From: Mycolicibacterium komossense | GTDB taxonomy: Bacteria > Actinomycetota > Actinomycetes > Mycobacteriales > Mycobacteriaceae | Direction: 5' to 3' | NCBI RefSeq assembly: GCF_025822605.1 | Contig: NZ_JACKTY010000007.1 | Span: 1-32,387, forward strand | DNA length: 32,387 bases | Part shown: positions 1 through 8,327 of the stretch, one piece after another | Numbering within the stretch: position 1 is the first letter of the stretch | How the letters are laid out: the number at the start of each line of letters is the position of its first letter | Position numbers and translations under genes: made by a program | Notes under the pieces: model-generated | What the model was told of the DNA's origin: nothing | Database searches by the model: none | What the model saw: only the letters and a program-made list of their open reading frames with translations

Positions 1-1
1 G

Positions 2-988
2 GGTCCGGTCGGTCCCGCCGGACCGCCGCCGGCCGTGCCGGTCGCGGACGCGGCCCCGCTGGGTGCTCCGCTGCCTGCCGCCCCGCTGCCCAGTGCGGGT
101 GTGCCGGCCGCGCTGAACACGCCTCCGCTGCCTGGCGCTCCGCTGCCGGGAGCACCCACGGGCATTCCGGTGGTGACGCCGCCGGGCCCGGGTGCGCCGG
201 TTCCGGGTGCGCCGGGTGGTGTTCCGGTGGTGACGCCGCCGGGCCCGGGTGCGCCGGTTCCTGGTGCGCCGGGTGGTGTTCCGGTGGTGACGCCGCCGGG
301 CCCGGGTGCGCCGATTCCTGGTGCGCCGGGTGGTGTTCCGGTGGTGACGCCGCCGGGCCCGGGTGCGCCGATTCCTGGTGCGCCGGGTGGTGTTCCGGTG
401 GTCACGCCGCCGGGGCCGGGCGCTCCTGTGCCCGGTACCTCGACCGAGACGGCGCTGCACACCCCGCCGCAGCCGCCGGTGATTGCGCCGCCGGCCCAGA
501 CGAACGTGTCGGTGAACACGCCGCCGCTGCCGGCTCAGCCGCTGCCGCCGAACCTGTCACACGCCTCGAACCCGGCGCCGCCGCGGCCCCCGCAGCTGCT
601 GCCCCCGGGGCGTGGACCGGCCAATGTGCAGACGCCACCGGCTCCGGGCGCGCCGATTCCCGGCGGGTCGACGACGGTCAACACGTCCAACCCGGGTCTG
701 ATTCCGGAGATCCCGGGCGGCACCCAGGCATTCGACTCGCTGTCGACGCCGGCTGGGGTACTTCTGCCCTCGCTGGGGACCGTGTCGTCGACGTTCCTGC
801 CTACGCCGGGCTGGGATTTGCCTGCGGTACCGGGTCTTTCGATCCCGCTCCCCGGGCATGTCGGAATGCCGACCGACTTCCTGTGCTCCGGTACGGGATG
901 GTCACTGCCGGTGGAAGGCCAGGGCTCGAACCCGGTCGACCAGCTGATCCTCCCGGTTGGGCAGGAGCCGCGACGCGGGAACTGGTGA
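2..988 (+). CDS. Proline/glycine-rich repeat protein, 5'-truncated by window edge
   Basis: The frame is open from base 2, so the gene probably begins upstream; a GTG at 35 is the first in-frame start inside the window. The visible protein is almost entirely low-complexity Pro/Gly/Ala/Val. Five consecutive 19-residue units begin with TPPGPGAP and the first four end in GGVPVV; looser TPP-type units flank them. The last ~90 residues are less repetitive, with leucine/proline stretches and the ending PRRGNW. No catalytic motif, membrane span or signal peptide is visible, though the N-terminus is missing. The pattern suggests an extended, possibly cell-wall or secreted, structural protein, but this is inference. 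Other frames here are also open because of the extreme GC content; the in-frame 57-bp period (19 codons) supports this frame. I do not recognise a named family. Confidence 0.6.
   Translation, partial: GPVGPAGPPPAVPVADAAPLGAPLPAAPLPSAGVPAALNTPPLPGAPLPGAPTGIPVVTPPGPGAPVPGAPGGVPVVTPPGPGAPVPGAPGGVPVVTPPGPGAPIPGAPGGVPVVTPPGPGAPIPGAPGGVPVVTPPGPGAPVPGTSTETALHTPPQPPVIAPPAQTNVSVNTPPLPAQPLPPNLSHASNPAPPRPPQLLPPGRGPANVQTPPAPGAPIPGGSTTVNTSNPGLIPEIPGGTQAFDSLSTPAGVLLPSLGTVSSTFLPTPGWDLPAVPGLSIPLPGHVGMPTDFLCSGTGWSLPVEGQGSNPVDQLILPVGQEPRRGNW
176..460 (+). repeat. 57-bp coding minisatellite, five tandem units
   Basis: Units start at 176, 233, 290, 347 and 404. Units 1–4 are nearly identical at the DNA level, differing at a few positions (ccggttccg / ccggttcct / ccgattcct, and a final gtg to gtc). 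Unit 5 is diverged in its second half. Because the period is a multiple of three, copy-number change would keep the reading frame. The near identity at synonymous sites points to recent duplication or gene conversion. Confidence 0.9.
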
Positions 989-1037
989 AGTTGACGAACC
1001 TGCGCTGCGAGGGGACTCCATCTGGCACGCTTTCGCT

Positions 1038-1670
1038 ATGTCAGTTGCCCCGGCCACCGGTTTGCGTGCAGGTCGATACGGCGAAGTGCTACTGCTGCGG
1101 CAGCATGCCGACGCTTTCATCGCCGACGTCTACAACTCCTACGGCCTGAACGACTGCCCGCAGGCGCAGTGGTCCGCGCTCGACGCAACCCGGATCGCCG
1201 CCGAGAACCAGGCGCTCATCGCGGTGCTCAACGGGCCGCGGTATTGGCTGATGGACAGCATCGCCCAGCAGAACGCTGGCGACGTACCCAGGGAGATAAG
1301 GACTTTCGGAGGTATCGCGATGTTCAAGGCGGCCACCGTCGAGATCGCGGATCCGCAACCCCAACTCGGCGGATACGCACCACACGCCGTCAACCGCCGG
1401 ACTGTCTTCACCTTCGACGCCGGCAGCGAGGTCTACGAACTGGTGGACCCCGACGGTACCCACTGGGTCATGCAGAGCTGGAGTCAGCAGGTGGACCTGA
1501 CGCTTGTCGAGACGGACCTGGCCGGCCTCGGTACCCGGTTACGGCCCCCGCCGGGCTGGCACTACCTGGTGACTTCACTGTCCTCGGCGCTCGATGTGGA
1601 CACCAGGAACGTCGATGCAGCGGTATTGCAGGACGAGCTGCTGAACAGCTATTCGCGACGCACCGGATAA
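1038..1670 (+). CDS. Hypothetical protein, 210 aa
   Basis: The ATG at 1038 gives a 210-aa product beginning MSVAPATGLRAGRYGE. The frame is open further upstream but without a better start. No Shine-Dalgarno sits at the usual distance; the nearest purine run (gcgagggga) is about 25 bases away. The protein is soluble-looking with no signal peptide or membrane span. Conserved-looking stretches are YNSYGLNDCP, a central GPRYWLMDSI, FGGIAMFKAATV and a tryptophan-rich DGTHWVMQSW. I do not recognise the family and assign no function. It ends four bases before the convergent uracil phosphoribosyltransferase stop, so the two transcripts must meet here. Confidence 0.7.
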   Translation: MSVAPATGLRAGRYGEVLLLRQHADAFIADVYNSYGLNDCPQAQWSALDATRIAAENQALIAVLNGPRYWLMDSIAQQNAGDVPREIRTFGGIAMFKAATVEIADPQPQLGGYAPHAVNRRTVFTFDAGSEVYELVDPDGTHWVMQSWSQQVDLTLVETDLAGLGTRLRPPPGWHYLVTSLSSALDVDTRNVDAAVLQDELLNSYSRRTG

Positions 1671-1674
1671 CCGG

Positions 1675-2304
1675 CTATTTGGTGCCGAAGAAGCGGTCAC
1701 CGGCATCGCCGAGGCCGGGCCGGATATAGCCGTCTTCGTCGAGTTCGCGGTCGATGGCTGCGGTGTAGATCGGCACATCGGGATGTGCCGCGTCCATCGC
1801 GGCCAGCCCTTCCGGGCAGGTCAGCAGGCAGACGAATTTGATCGATTTCGGCCCGCTCTCTTTGAGGCGCTCCACGGCGGCGACCGCGGAGTTGCCTGTG
1901 GCCAACAGCGGGTCGAGCACCACGACATCGCGCTCACGTAGGTCGGCCGGCAATTTGAAGTAGTACTCCACGGCCACATGGGTTTTGGGATCGCGGTACA
2001 GGCCGATATGCCCAACCCTGGCGCCCGGAACCACTGTGAGCATGCCGTCCAGGATGCCGGTACCGGCGCGCAGGATCGCGACGAATACCAGCTTTTTGCC
2101 ATCGATGACCCAGCCGGTGGTGTGTTCCAGTGGTGTCTCGATGTCGATTTCGTGCAGCGGCATATCGCGCAGCACCTCATAGGCCATCAGCGTCGATATC
2201 TCGTCGACAAGTCGACGGAAGCTGCTGGTGGACAAGTCCTTTCGGCGTAGCAACGATATCTTGTGTTGCACCAGAGGGTGATCGATGTGATGAACCGTGC
2301 CCAC
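1675..2304 (-). CDS. upp: Uracil phosphoribosyltransferase, URC6-like
   Basis: This 209-aa protein should make UMP from uracil and PRPP. The PRPP-binding loop [14 protein letters not shown] lies at about 127–140 and the uracil-binding region [12 protein letters not shown] at about 193–204; both are intact and length is normal. The GTG start at 2304 follows the stop of the DUF1688 gene by one base, so the genes are translationally close. It looks more like E. coli-type Upp than the M. tuberculosis Upp I recall, suggesting a second, pathway-dedicated copy. Beside GTP cyclohydrolase II-like and DUF1688 genes, it corresponds to URC6 of the yeast uracil-catabolic set, where uracil is first converted to UMP. 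Enzyme assignment is strong; the pathway role is inferred from context. Confidence 0.9.
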   Translation of the reverse strand: MGTVHHIDHPLVQHKISLLRRKDLSTSSFRRLVDEISTLMAYEVLRDMPLHEIDIETPLEHTTGWVIDGKKLVFVAILRAGTGILDGMLTVVPGARVGHIGLYRDPKTHVAVEYYFKLPADLRERDVVVLDPLLATGNSAVAAVERLKESGPKSIKFVCLLTCPEGLAAMDAAHPDVPIYTAAIDRELDEDGYIRPGLGDAGDRFFGTK

Positions 2305-2305
2305 G

Positions 2306-3571
2306 TCAGAACACCGTGCCGTCGCTGATGATGATCAGTGGTGGCTCCCCGCCGCGTAACCGCTGCGCCAGCACCCGCCCCGTCGCCCAGGTTCCGCCTT
2401 CCAGCACGCAGGCCAACGGCATCCGGGATTCGTGCAGGCCCAGGTGATTGCGTACCAGGGGCGCCAGATCATCGAGCAGACCGACGGTCAGTGCGCGCCA
2501 CTCGACGACCAGTTCTTCGCCGACCGTCCAACTGTGGCTGGCCACCTCGGGCTTCCGTAGTCGCAGGACCCCGGTATCCAGCAGCAGTCCACCGTTGCGG
2601 TACTCCGGCAGGCCGGTCAGAGCCTCGAGCCCGACCACCGGCACTCCGGCCCATTCGAAAGGCTCCAGCAACGAGTACGTCAACCACTGCGACAGTTTGT
2701 GGAACGGTATCCAGCCCTGGGTGAGACCGGGACCGGACACGGCGTCGTGCCGCCAGCAGTCGCCGAGTGATTCAGCGCCGATCATGTTGTCGGCCAGCCA
2801 AATTCCGGACAATGACCGCAGTACGGTCGAGAGGATATCGGCCGCTGACACGGCGCGGCGGCCGCGGCCGAGAAGGTCGAATATGCCACCGGGGCGCCCC
2901 TGACGGCCGAAGAACTCCGGCTGTGCGGCGAGGACGGCACCCAGGCGATGCAGCAACCGGACCCGGCCGTCGAGGCCGACCAGCGGATTGGCCGGGCCGA
3001 CCTGGAACATCTCGGCGAGACGGTCGGGATCAAGATCACGCAGTCCGGCGGCGTCGACCTGTAGCGGGCGGTCGGCGTCGCTGGAGAACAACCCGCGGGT
3101 GAAGCCGTGCCAGCTCGCCACGCCCAATCCTTCGGACCGGGCGAACCGCTGTCCGCTGTCGGCCTCGTCGTAACGCCATTCCGGGCCGGCGCCGGCATCG
3201 AGTAGGACGCTGACGACGGTCAGATCGATCATGGCGCGGGCCCGGTCCGCGGCATCGGCGCCCGCCAACTCGGAATCCAGCTGCGCCTTGCGGTCCACAC
3301 CGCCGGCCTCGAAATGCCGCCAGCGGCTGTGGTACGGGATGCGCAGATCGGGATAGTGCGTGCGCGTGACGTCGGCGACTTCCTTTGCAGCCATGGGTAG
3401 CTCGTCGTCGTGCACGGTGAACCAGCGGGAGTCGCCGCCGCGGGCGCGCCGCAACAGCTGATGGGCACGTTCGCGAACCGCGGCGGCACTGCGTAACGCC
3501 TCGGCGGCGCCCTCGGGTCGGGCGGTATCGGGTTGTTCGTCGGCACGCACTGCGGTGGTACCCGCCGTCAT
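2306..3571 (-). CDS. DUF1688 family protein, URC4/Urg3-like
   Basis: A 421-aa protein of the DUF1688 family, identified by stretches I recall from that family: [18 protein letters not shown] and [15 protein letters not shown]. No classical cofactor or metal motif is visible and its biochemistry is not established. In yeast the family member URC4 is needed for uracil catabolism. The ATG at 3571 overlaps the upstream cyclohydrolase-like stop as ATGA, showing translational coupling, and the downstream upp start is one base after its stop. The three-gene arrangement is the main functional evidence. The first ~25 residues are likely disordered. Family call is confident; catalytic role is unknown. 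Confidence 0.85.
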   Translation of the reverse strand: MTAGTTAVRADEQPDTARPEGAAEALRSAAAVRERAHQLLRRARGGDSRWFTVHDDELPMAAKEVADVTRTHYPDLRIPYHSRWRHFEAGGVDRKAQLDSELAGADAADRARAMIDLTVVSVLLDAGAGPEWRYDEADSGQRFARSEGLGVASWHGFTRGLFSSDADRPLQVDAAGLRDLDPDRLAEMFQVGPANPLVGLDGRVRLLHRLGAVLAAQPEFFGRQGRPGGIFDLLGRGRRAVSAADILSTVLRSLSGIWLADNMIGAESLGDCWRHDAVSGPGLTQGWIPFHKLSQWLTYSLLEPFEWAGVPVVGLEALTGLPEYRNGGLLLDTGVLRLRKPEVASHSWTVGEELVVEWRALTVGLLDDLAPLVRNHLGLHESRMPLACVLEGGTWATGRVLAQRLRGGEPPLIIISDGTVF

Positions 3572-4854
3572 CCGTCCAGTCCCCGGCCTTTGGCCATGCG
3601 CAGTTCGTCGGCATCCGGGATCGGTCCTGGCGTGAAGTATCCGGCGGCCGTCTTGGCGTCGATCTCCACCCGTGCGTCATCCGGGATCAGCTCGTCCGGG
3701 ATGTTGACCCGTTCCCCGACCTCGATTCCGGAGCCGGTGATGGCGTCGTATTTCATATTGCTCATCGACACCAGACGATGGATTTTCTGGATGCCGAGCC
3801 AGTGCAGGACGTCGGGCATCAGTTCCTGGAACCGCATATCCTGCACGCCGGCAACACATTCGGTGCGGGCGAAGTATTGGTCGGCGGTATCGCCGCCGAC
3901 CTGGCGCTTGCGGGCGTTGTAGACGAGGAATTTGGTGACCTCGCCCAACGCGCGACCTTCCTTGCGGGAGTAGGAGACCAGGCCGACCCCGCCGCGTTGC
4001 GCACCGTGGATGCACTCCTCGATCGCATGGGTCAAATAGGGCCGGCAGGTACAGATATCGGAGCCGAACACGTCCGAACCGTTGCACTCGTCGTGTACGC
4101 GGGCGGTCAGCTCGACCGACGGATCGGCCAGGTCGCGGGCATCGCCGAAGATGTAGACGGTCTGGCCACCGATCGGCGGCAGGAAGACCTCCAGGTCGGG
4201 TCGGGTCACGAGCTCCGGATACATGCCGCCGGTCTCCTCGAACAGCACCCGGCGCAGGTCGGTCTCGCTGCAATGGAATCGCTTGGCCACTCCGGGCAGG
4301 TACCAGACGGGCTCCACTGCAGCTTTGGTGACCAGCGCTGCGCCGCTGGGGAGCAGGAACCGGCCGTCCGGGCGGAGCCGGCCCTTCTGCACGGCTTCCA
4401 TGACCTCCGGGAGGATCACGTCTGCCTTGGTCACCGCGATCGTCGGGCGCATATCGTGGCCTGCAGCCAGTTCGTCGGCGAAGACGTCTGCCACCACCGC
4501 GCCCCACGGGTCGAGGCTGACGATCTTGTCCGGGTCGCTCCACTGCGGATAGGGGCCGATGGCGTCGGTCGGCGCGGTATTCGTCAGGTCGGCTTTGTGG
4601 TCGCGCGAGAGTGCGCCCGCGGCGACCGCCAAAGCGCGGTAGACGCTGTACGAGCCGCTGTGGGTGCCGATCACATTGCGGTGGGCCCGCTTGGTGGTGG
4701 TGCCGATCACCGGGCCGCGCTCGGCGGCGGTCGGGGCGGCCCAGTGGATGGCCAGCGCGCCGATGCCACCGCTGTGGGACGTGAGCCTGATATGGCCGGC
4801 AGCGGGTTTGGCAGTGGCAGGTGGTGGTGCGACGGAACCTGCATCAGCGGACAT
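3568..4854 (-). CDS. GTP cyclohydrolase II-like protein, URC1-type
   Basis: From the ATG at 4854 the product is 428 aa, about twice a free RibA. The start is preceded by a GGGAGG-type ribosome site; frame continues upstream without support. Residues ~20–230 look like the N-terminal extension found on URC1-type proteins. The C-terminal half carries the GTP cyclohydrolase II zinc site: C257, C268 and C270, the same C-x10-C-x-C spacing as E. coli RibA. The RibA motif GRGIGL appears as GRALGE, and the segment after it differs from riboflavin enzymes (GGDTADQYFA). This argues for a uracil-pathway paralogue rather than riboflavin synthesis. It is first in a three-gene run, overlapping DUF1688 by ATGA. 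Alternative: a divergent RibA with another purine substrate. Confidence 0.85.
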   Translation of the reverse strand: MSADAGSVAPPPATAKPAAGHIRLTSHSGGIGALAIHWAAPTAAERGPVIGTTTKRAHRNVIGTHSGSYSVYRALAVAAGALSRDHKADLTNTAPTDAIGPYPQWSDPDKIVSLDPWGAVVADVFADELAAGHDMRPTIAVTKADVILPEVMEAVQKGRLRPDGRFLLPSGAALVTKAAVEPVWYLPGVAKRFHCSETDLRRVLFEETGGMYPELVTRPDLEVFLPPIGGQTVYIFGDARDLADPSVELTARVHDECNGSDVFGSDICTCRPYLTHAIEECIHGAQRGGVGLVSYSRKEGRALGEVTKFLVYNARKRQVGGDTADQYFARTECVAGVQDMRFQELMPDVLHWLGIQKIHRLVSMSNMKYDAITGSGIEVGERVNIPDELIPDDARVEIDAKTAAGYFTPGPIPDADELRMAKGRGLDG

Positions 4855-4886
4855 GGTCGCTCGCCTCCCTGAACCCGGAATGGGCC

Positions 4887-4916
4887 AGCATAGCCACTTG
4901 GACCGGCTCATGTCGG
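4887..4916 (-). promoter_or_regulatory. Possible sigma-A promoter for the URC-like operon
   Basis: On the minus strand CCGACA (4911–4916) is followed after 18 bases by TATGCT (4887–4892), about 35 bases upstream of the cyclohydrolase-like ATG. The -10 fits the mycobacterial TANNNT pattern; the -35 is poor. The 120-bp gap from the GGDEF gene leaves room for an independent promoter. Confidence 0.3.
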
Positions 4917-4974
4917 CTGTGCGAACAGGCATGTCACCCACGAGGCCTCCGTCCTCGGGAAGAGATCAGACAGG

Positions 4975-6132
4975 TCAGTCGTTGGTGGGCCACCCGCTGT
5001 TGCCCGCCTCGCCGAAACCGTCGTCGAAGTCGTCGGTCTCGTCGAAGATCCGGAGGTCCGGGCGGAGCACATACTTCGCCCGATTGCCGCCCTCTTTGCG
5101 GGCATCGTGCATGGCGGTGGTGGCGATGCCGAGCACCTCGTCGAGGACTTCGTGCGGCGGGTAGGACACCAAGGGCCGCAGGGGAGTGGTGACCACGCCG
5201 ATGCTGGCCGTCATCCGCAAGGGCGTGGTGCTGATCGCGCTGAGGGCCCGGTCGATGAGCGCCGACGGGTCCGGCGTGGTGAAAAGTTCGGCGATCATGA
5301 AATCGGTGTCGCCGACGTGGGCGACGAGCGCCCCGCGGCGCACCGTCTCTCGCAGTCGCTGGCCGACCTCCACCCGGGCCCGGTCACCGTTGGCCCCGCC
5401 GGCCATGTCGACCAGAAGCGAGTAACTGTCCAGGTTCAGTACGGCCACGACGAGGTACTGGTCGTCGTCGCGGCTGCGCGCACCGATCAGCGTCGCGACC
5501 TTGTCATAGAAGGCGTCCTTGTTGAGCAGGCCGGTCAGCGGCTCGATCTCGCCGTACACCGTTTCGGTGTCCAGCAGTCGGATCACCATTCGGCAGGCGA
5601 ACGCGGCGAAGACGCTCACGAGCGCCACCAGGACCACGCTGGCGATGGCGAGCGGGGTGCTGATCGGGGCCAACCGTACGGCCAGAGTGATCAGAACGCA
5701 GGCGCCGACCGTCCACGTGAAGGCCAACAGCTTGCCGGTGTGGAAGAAGGCGATGAACGCGCCCAGGGCGCCGAACGAGGTGGCCCCGAGCAACCCGAAC
5801 GCCGGGTCGGCGACGATCAGACAGGCCACCGCGACACATAACGTCCCCACCACCACGCACAGCTGGGACTGTCCCCGGGATGGCCACCGTGCGCGCAGCC
5901 ACAACGATGCCATCGCCGCACAGCACACGGTGATGGCGATGGCGAGAATCCGATCGCGAACGGCGTGTGGTCCGGAGTAGGTACCCACCACGGCCGATGG
6001 GATGACTCCGATGCCGAATATCAACGCCGCGATGACGCGACACGTGTAAGTCTGCCCCCCGCGAGCGGCGATCAGAGCGGTCAGCCAGTAATAGTGGTCT
6101 GATTGGTGGAGGCGCCGGTTATCGATGATCAT
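4975..6132 (-). CDS. Membrane protein with degenerate GGDEF domain
   Basis: 385 aa from the ATG at 6132; this start is chosen because it aligns with the well-supported start of the neighbouring paralogue (MIIDNRRLHQSD versus MVQWIDRWRQQSD). Residues ~30–185 form about six hydrophobic segments, followed by a GGDEF-type domain (~195–355). The signature is GDTDF (274–278) instead of GGDEF, the metal aspartate of the DLD motif is replaced (NLD), and the guanine-contacting asparagine in the ND position is valine. It is therefore unlikely to make c-di-GMP; a nucleotide-sensing or partner role is possible. The C-terminus is acidic (DETDDFDDGFGEA). It is surely a duplicate of the upstream gene. An ATG at 6153 is an alternative start. 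Confidence 0.8.
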   Translation of the reverse strand: MIIDNRRLHQSDHYYWLTALIAARGGQTYTCRVIAALIFGIGVIPSAVVGTYSGPHAVRDRILAIAITVCCAAMASLWLRARWPSRGQSQLCVVVGTLCVAVACLIVADPAFGLLGATSFGALGAFIAFFHTGKLLAFTWTVGACVLITLAVRLAPISTPLAIASVVLVALVSVFAAFACRMVIRLLDTETVYGEIEPLTGLLNKDAFYDKVATLIGARSRDDDQYLVVAVLNLDSYSLLVDMAGGANGDRARVEVGQRLRETVRRGALVAHVGDTDFMIAELFTTPDPSALIDRALSAISTTPLRMTASIGVVTTPLRPLVSYPPHEVLDEVLGIATTAMHDARKEGGNRAKYVLRPDLRIFDETDDFDDGFGEAGNSGWPTND

Positions 6133-6206
6133 GGGCGACGCGCTTCGCCGCATGAAGTCGTTGGCGACAAACTGGCCGGCCTTCTGTCGAACGGATGCAC
6201 AGGTTT

Positions 6207-6243
6207 CTGGGTGCGTGAATGGGTAGACGACCCTAGCACCCAG
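6207..6243 (-). terminator. Strong hairpin between the two GGDEF genes
   Basis: Perfect 8-base arms CTGGGTGC (6207–6214) and GCACCCAG (6236–6243) enclose an inner 4-bp stem GGGT/ACCC (6221–6224 and 6230–6233) with a five-base loop. On the minus strand it begins four bases after the TAG of the GGEEF gene. No long U-tract follows, as is common in mycobacterial terminators. It may terminate, or partly attenuate, transcription into the degenerate paralogue. Confidence 0.6.
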
Positions 6244-6247
6244 ACGT

Positions 6248-7348
6248 CTATGCCGAATCGATGGGGGACGCCTCGGGGTGGTGGCAGATCTGATTTCCGC
6301 CTGCACGTTTGGCGTCGTACATGGCGCCGTCTGCCGCGTTCATGAGGGCGTCGACCAGTTGCCGATCAGCGCGGGCGTCGATCGTCTTCAGCGGCGCACT
6401 CGCGGTTCCGATGCTGGCCGTGATGTTCATCGGGAGTGCGGCGATCGCGTGGCGTAGACGCTCGGCCAAGGCGGACGCCTCGGGCGTGCTGTCGACATCT
6501 GCGATCACGAATTCCTCGCCGCCGATGCGGGCGATCACCGACGTGGCGCGGCAGTTCTGCCGCAGAGCCGCGCCCACGCCCACCAACGCCTGATCGCCGA
6601 TGGCATGACCCCGGGTGTCGTTGAGCTGTTTGAAGTGGTCAAGGTCGATCGCGATCACGACCAGGTACCTGTCGGCAGCAGTGTGACGGCGGTTCAGCAG
6701 TTCGTGGACAGAATGGTAGAAGGACCGTCGATTCAGCAGTTCGGTCAGCGAATCGCGGTCCGAGCTGCGCAGGTCCGACCGCAGGGTGTGTACCAGGGAG
6801 TAGATGCCGAACGGAACTCCGACATTGACCGCGGTGATGGTGATCAGCGAGGCCACCACCAAGGCGATGTCGCCGGTCGTGACGGCGAGTTGATGGGCCA
6901 GCACTGCCGTGCAGGTGAGTGCGACGGCAAGGTTGGCGATCAGGTGTTCGACGGTGTGGAAGTACGCGATGAAGCCGCCGATGATGGCGAAGATGTGACA
7001 GCCTTCCAACCCGGCGTAGGCGTTGGACTGGGCCAGGCAAATCACGGCGATCGACCCCGTCGCCATGACACTGAGCAGCACCGACTGCCTGCGGCTCGGC
7101 CAACGGATCAGCCAGACGCCCGCCGAGACCGCGCCGGCTCCGGCGGCAGCGACGGACAGCGCGACGGTCGCCGGGCGGTCAGGTCCGTAGGGGCTCCACA
7201 ACATCACCACCGGAAGTGCGGCGAGTAGGACAGTGAAGGCGAATGTGGCAATGCGCCACTGTGTTTCGAGGCCACGATCCTTGAGATAAGCACTGAACCA
7301 GTCGAACTGGTCGGACTGTTGCCGCCATCGGTCAATCCACTGAACCAT
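6248..7348 (-). CDS. Membrane diguanylate cyclase, GGEEF type
   Basis: 366 aa from the ATG at 7348, supported by GGGAGAG six bases upstream and a TAGAGT -10-like hexamer at 7368–7373. About six membrane segments occupy residues ~33–185. The GGDEF domain starts with DSLTELLNRRSF and contains IAIDLDHFKQLND (metal Asp and guanine-binding Asn present) and the active signature GGEEF at 276–280. The residues at the usual inhibitory I-site (RxxD five residues before the signature) read RATS, so product inhibition through that site is not expected. It should condense two GTP to c-di-GMP at the membrane. The N-terminal sensor is not a family I can name. It is followed by a degenerate paralogue and is divergent from an SDR gene. 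Confidence 0.88.
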   Translation of the reverse strand: MVQWIDRWRQQSDQFDWFSAYLKDRGLETQWRIATFAFTVLLAALPVVMLWSPYGPDRPATVALSVAAAGAGAVSAGVWLIRWPSRRQSVLLSVMATGSIAVICLAQSNAYAGLEGCHIFAIIGGFIAYFHTVEHLIANLAVALTCTAVLAHQLAVTTGDIALVVASLITITAVNVGVPFGIYSLVHTLRSDLRSSDRDSLTELLNRRSFYHSVHELLNRRHTAADRYLVVIAIDLDHFKQLNDTRGHAIGDQALVGVGAALRQNCRATSVIARIGGEEFVIADVDSTPEASALAERLRHAIAALPMNITASIGTASAPLKTIDARADRQLVDALMNAADGAMYDAKRAGGNQICHHPEASPIDSA

Positions 7349-7454
7349 GCATCTCTCCCGGGGACGGACTCTACTCCGTGAGATTGCCCGGCGCGGACTT
7401 GAGCAAATCATCGCTTTTCCGGCCGATACCGGTCCGCCGTGTAATCCTGCACCG

Positions 7455-8267
7455 ATGGCGTACGTGATGAAGCGGTTCGAAGGCAAGGGCGTGCTGGTGA
7501 CCGGTGCGGCATCCGGTATCGGCAAGGCGACGGTCGCGCGGTTACTGGCAGAAGGTGCGACGGTGGTCGGCATCGACCTGAGCCCGGATCCACCCGAAAC
7601 CCTTGCCGGCGAACGCTTCACGTATCTTCCCGCTGACGTCTTGGATGCCGAGGCGGTGGGGGGCGCCGTTGCCGCCGTGGTGGCGGGAGTTGGTCGCCTC
7701 GACGGGGTGGTGCACGCGGCCGGTGTCGCCGGCGGCGGCCCGGTGCACCTGCTGCCCGACGCGGAGTGGGACCGCGTGGTGGGCGTCAACCTCAAGGGCA
7801 CCTTCGTGGTGTCCCGTGCTGCGCTGGGCCAGATGGTGGCGCAGGACCGGGTCGATGGTGAGCGCGGCGTCATCGTGAATCTGGCGAGTATCGAAGGTAT
7901 CGAGGGCACTGCCGGCGGTAGCTCCTACAACGCGTCCAAGGGCGGGGTGGTGCTGTTGACCAAGAACACCGCCATCGATTACGGGCCGAGCGGGATCCGC
8001 GTCAACGTGATCTGCCCGGGCTTCGTCGAGACGCCGATGTTCGATTCGGTGATGGGTATGCCGGGTTTCGAAGGTCCGCGCGCCGGGCTGCGCCACGAGC
8101 ACAAGCTGCGGCGATTCGGCAGGCCCGACGAGATCGCCTCGGTGGCAGCCTTTCTGCTGTCGTCCGATGCCAGTTTCGTCAGTGGACAGGCACTTGCTGT
8201 GGACGGCGGCTACCTCGCGGGCCGCGACCACAACGTCACCGAGCTGATGGGCCTGGGGGAGCAGTAG
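7455..8267 (+). CDS. Short-chain dehydrogenase/reductase (SDR)
   Basis: A 270-aa classical SDR using the ATG at 7455; an ATG at 7467 (MKRFEGKG) is equally plausible because neither has a clear ribosome site. The cofactor motif TGAASGIG lies at 16–23, and an aspartate at the end of beta-2 (VVGIDLS, D41) suggests NAD(H). The NNAG element appears as HAAG. Catalytic residues N112, S145, Y158 and K162 (YNASK) are all present, and the end of the fold reads SGQALAVDGGY. Substrate cannot be told. It is divergent from the diguanylate cyclase and convergent with an acyl-CoA dehydrogenase 60 bp away, so it is probably monocistronic. Confidence 0.88.
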   Translation: MAYVMKRFEGKGVLVTGAASGIGKATVARLLAEGATVVGIDLSPDPPETLAGERFTYLPADVLDAEAVGGAVAAVVAGVGRLDGVVHAAGVAGGGPVHLLPDAEWDRVVGVNLKGTFVVSRAALGQMVAQDRVDGERGVIVNLASIEGIEGTAGGSSYNASKGGVVLLTKNTAIDYGPSGIRVNVICPGFVETPMFDSVMGMPGFEGPRAGLRHEHKLRRFGRPDEIASVAAFLLSSDASFVSGQALAVDGGYLAGRDHNVTELMGLGEQ

Positions 8268-8327
8268 GCCGCGGGCGGCGCGGTAGACGGACAACTCCAG
8301 TGCCTCCCGCGCTCGGCAACCGATGGC

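Noticed and set aside
176..460. CRISPR-like array
   Set aside because: Units are contiguous without spacers, of coding period, and translate to a regular 19-residue repeat.
991..1020. Promoter with TTGACG as -35 ahead of the 210-aa gene
   Set aside because: No TANNNT hexamer lies 16–19 bases downstream.
3778..4872. Plus-strand open frame opposite the cyclohydrolase-like gene
   Set aside because: Antisense shadow; the minus strand holds the zinc-cysteine motif and continuous homology.
8268..8327. Bidirectional terminator between SDR and acyl-CoA dehydrogenase genes
   Set aside because: Only a GCCGC/GCGGC pair with a two-base gap is visible, too weak in such GC-rich sequence.
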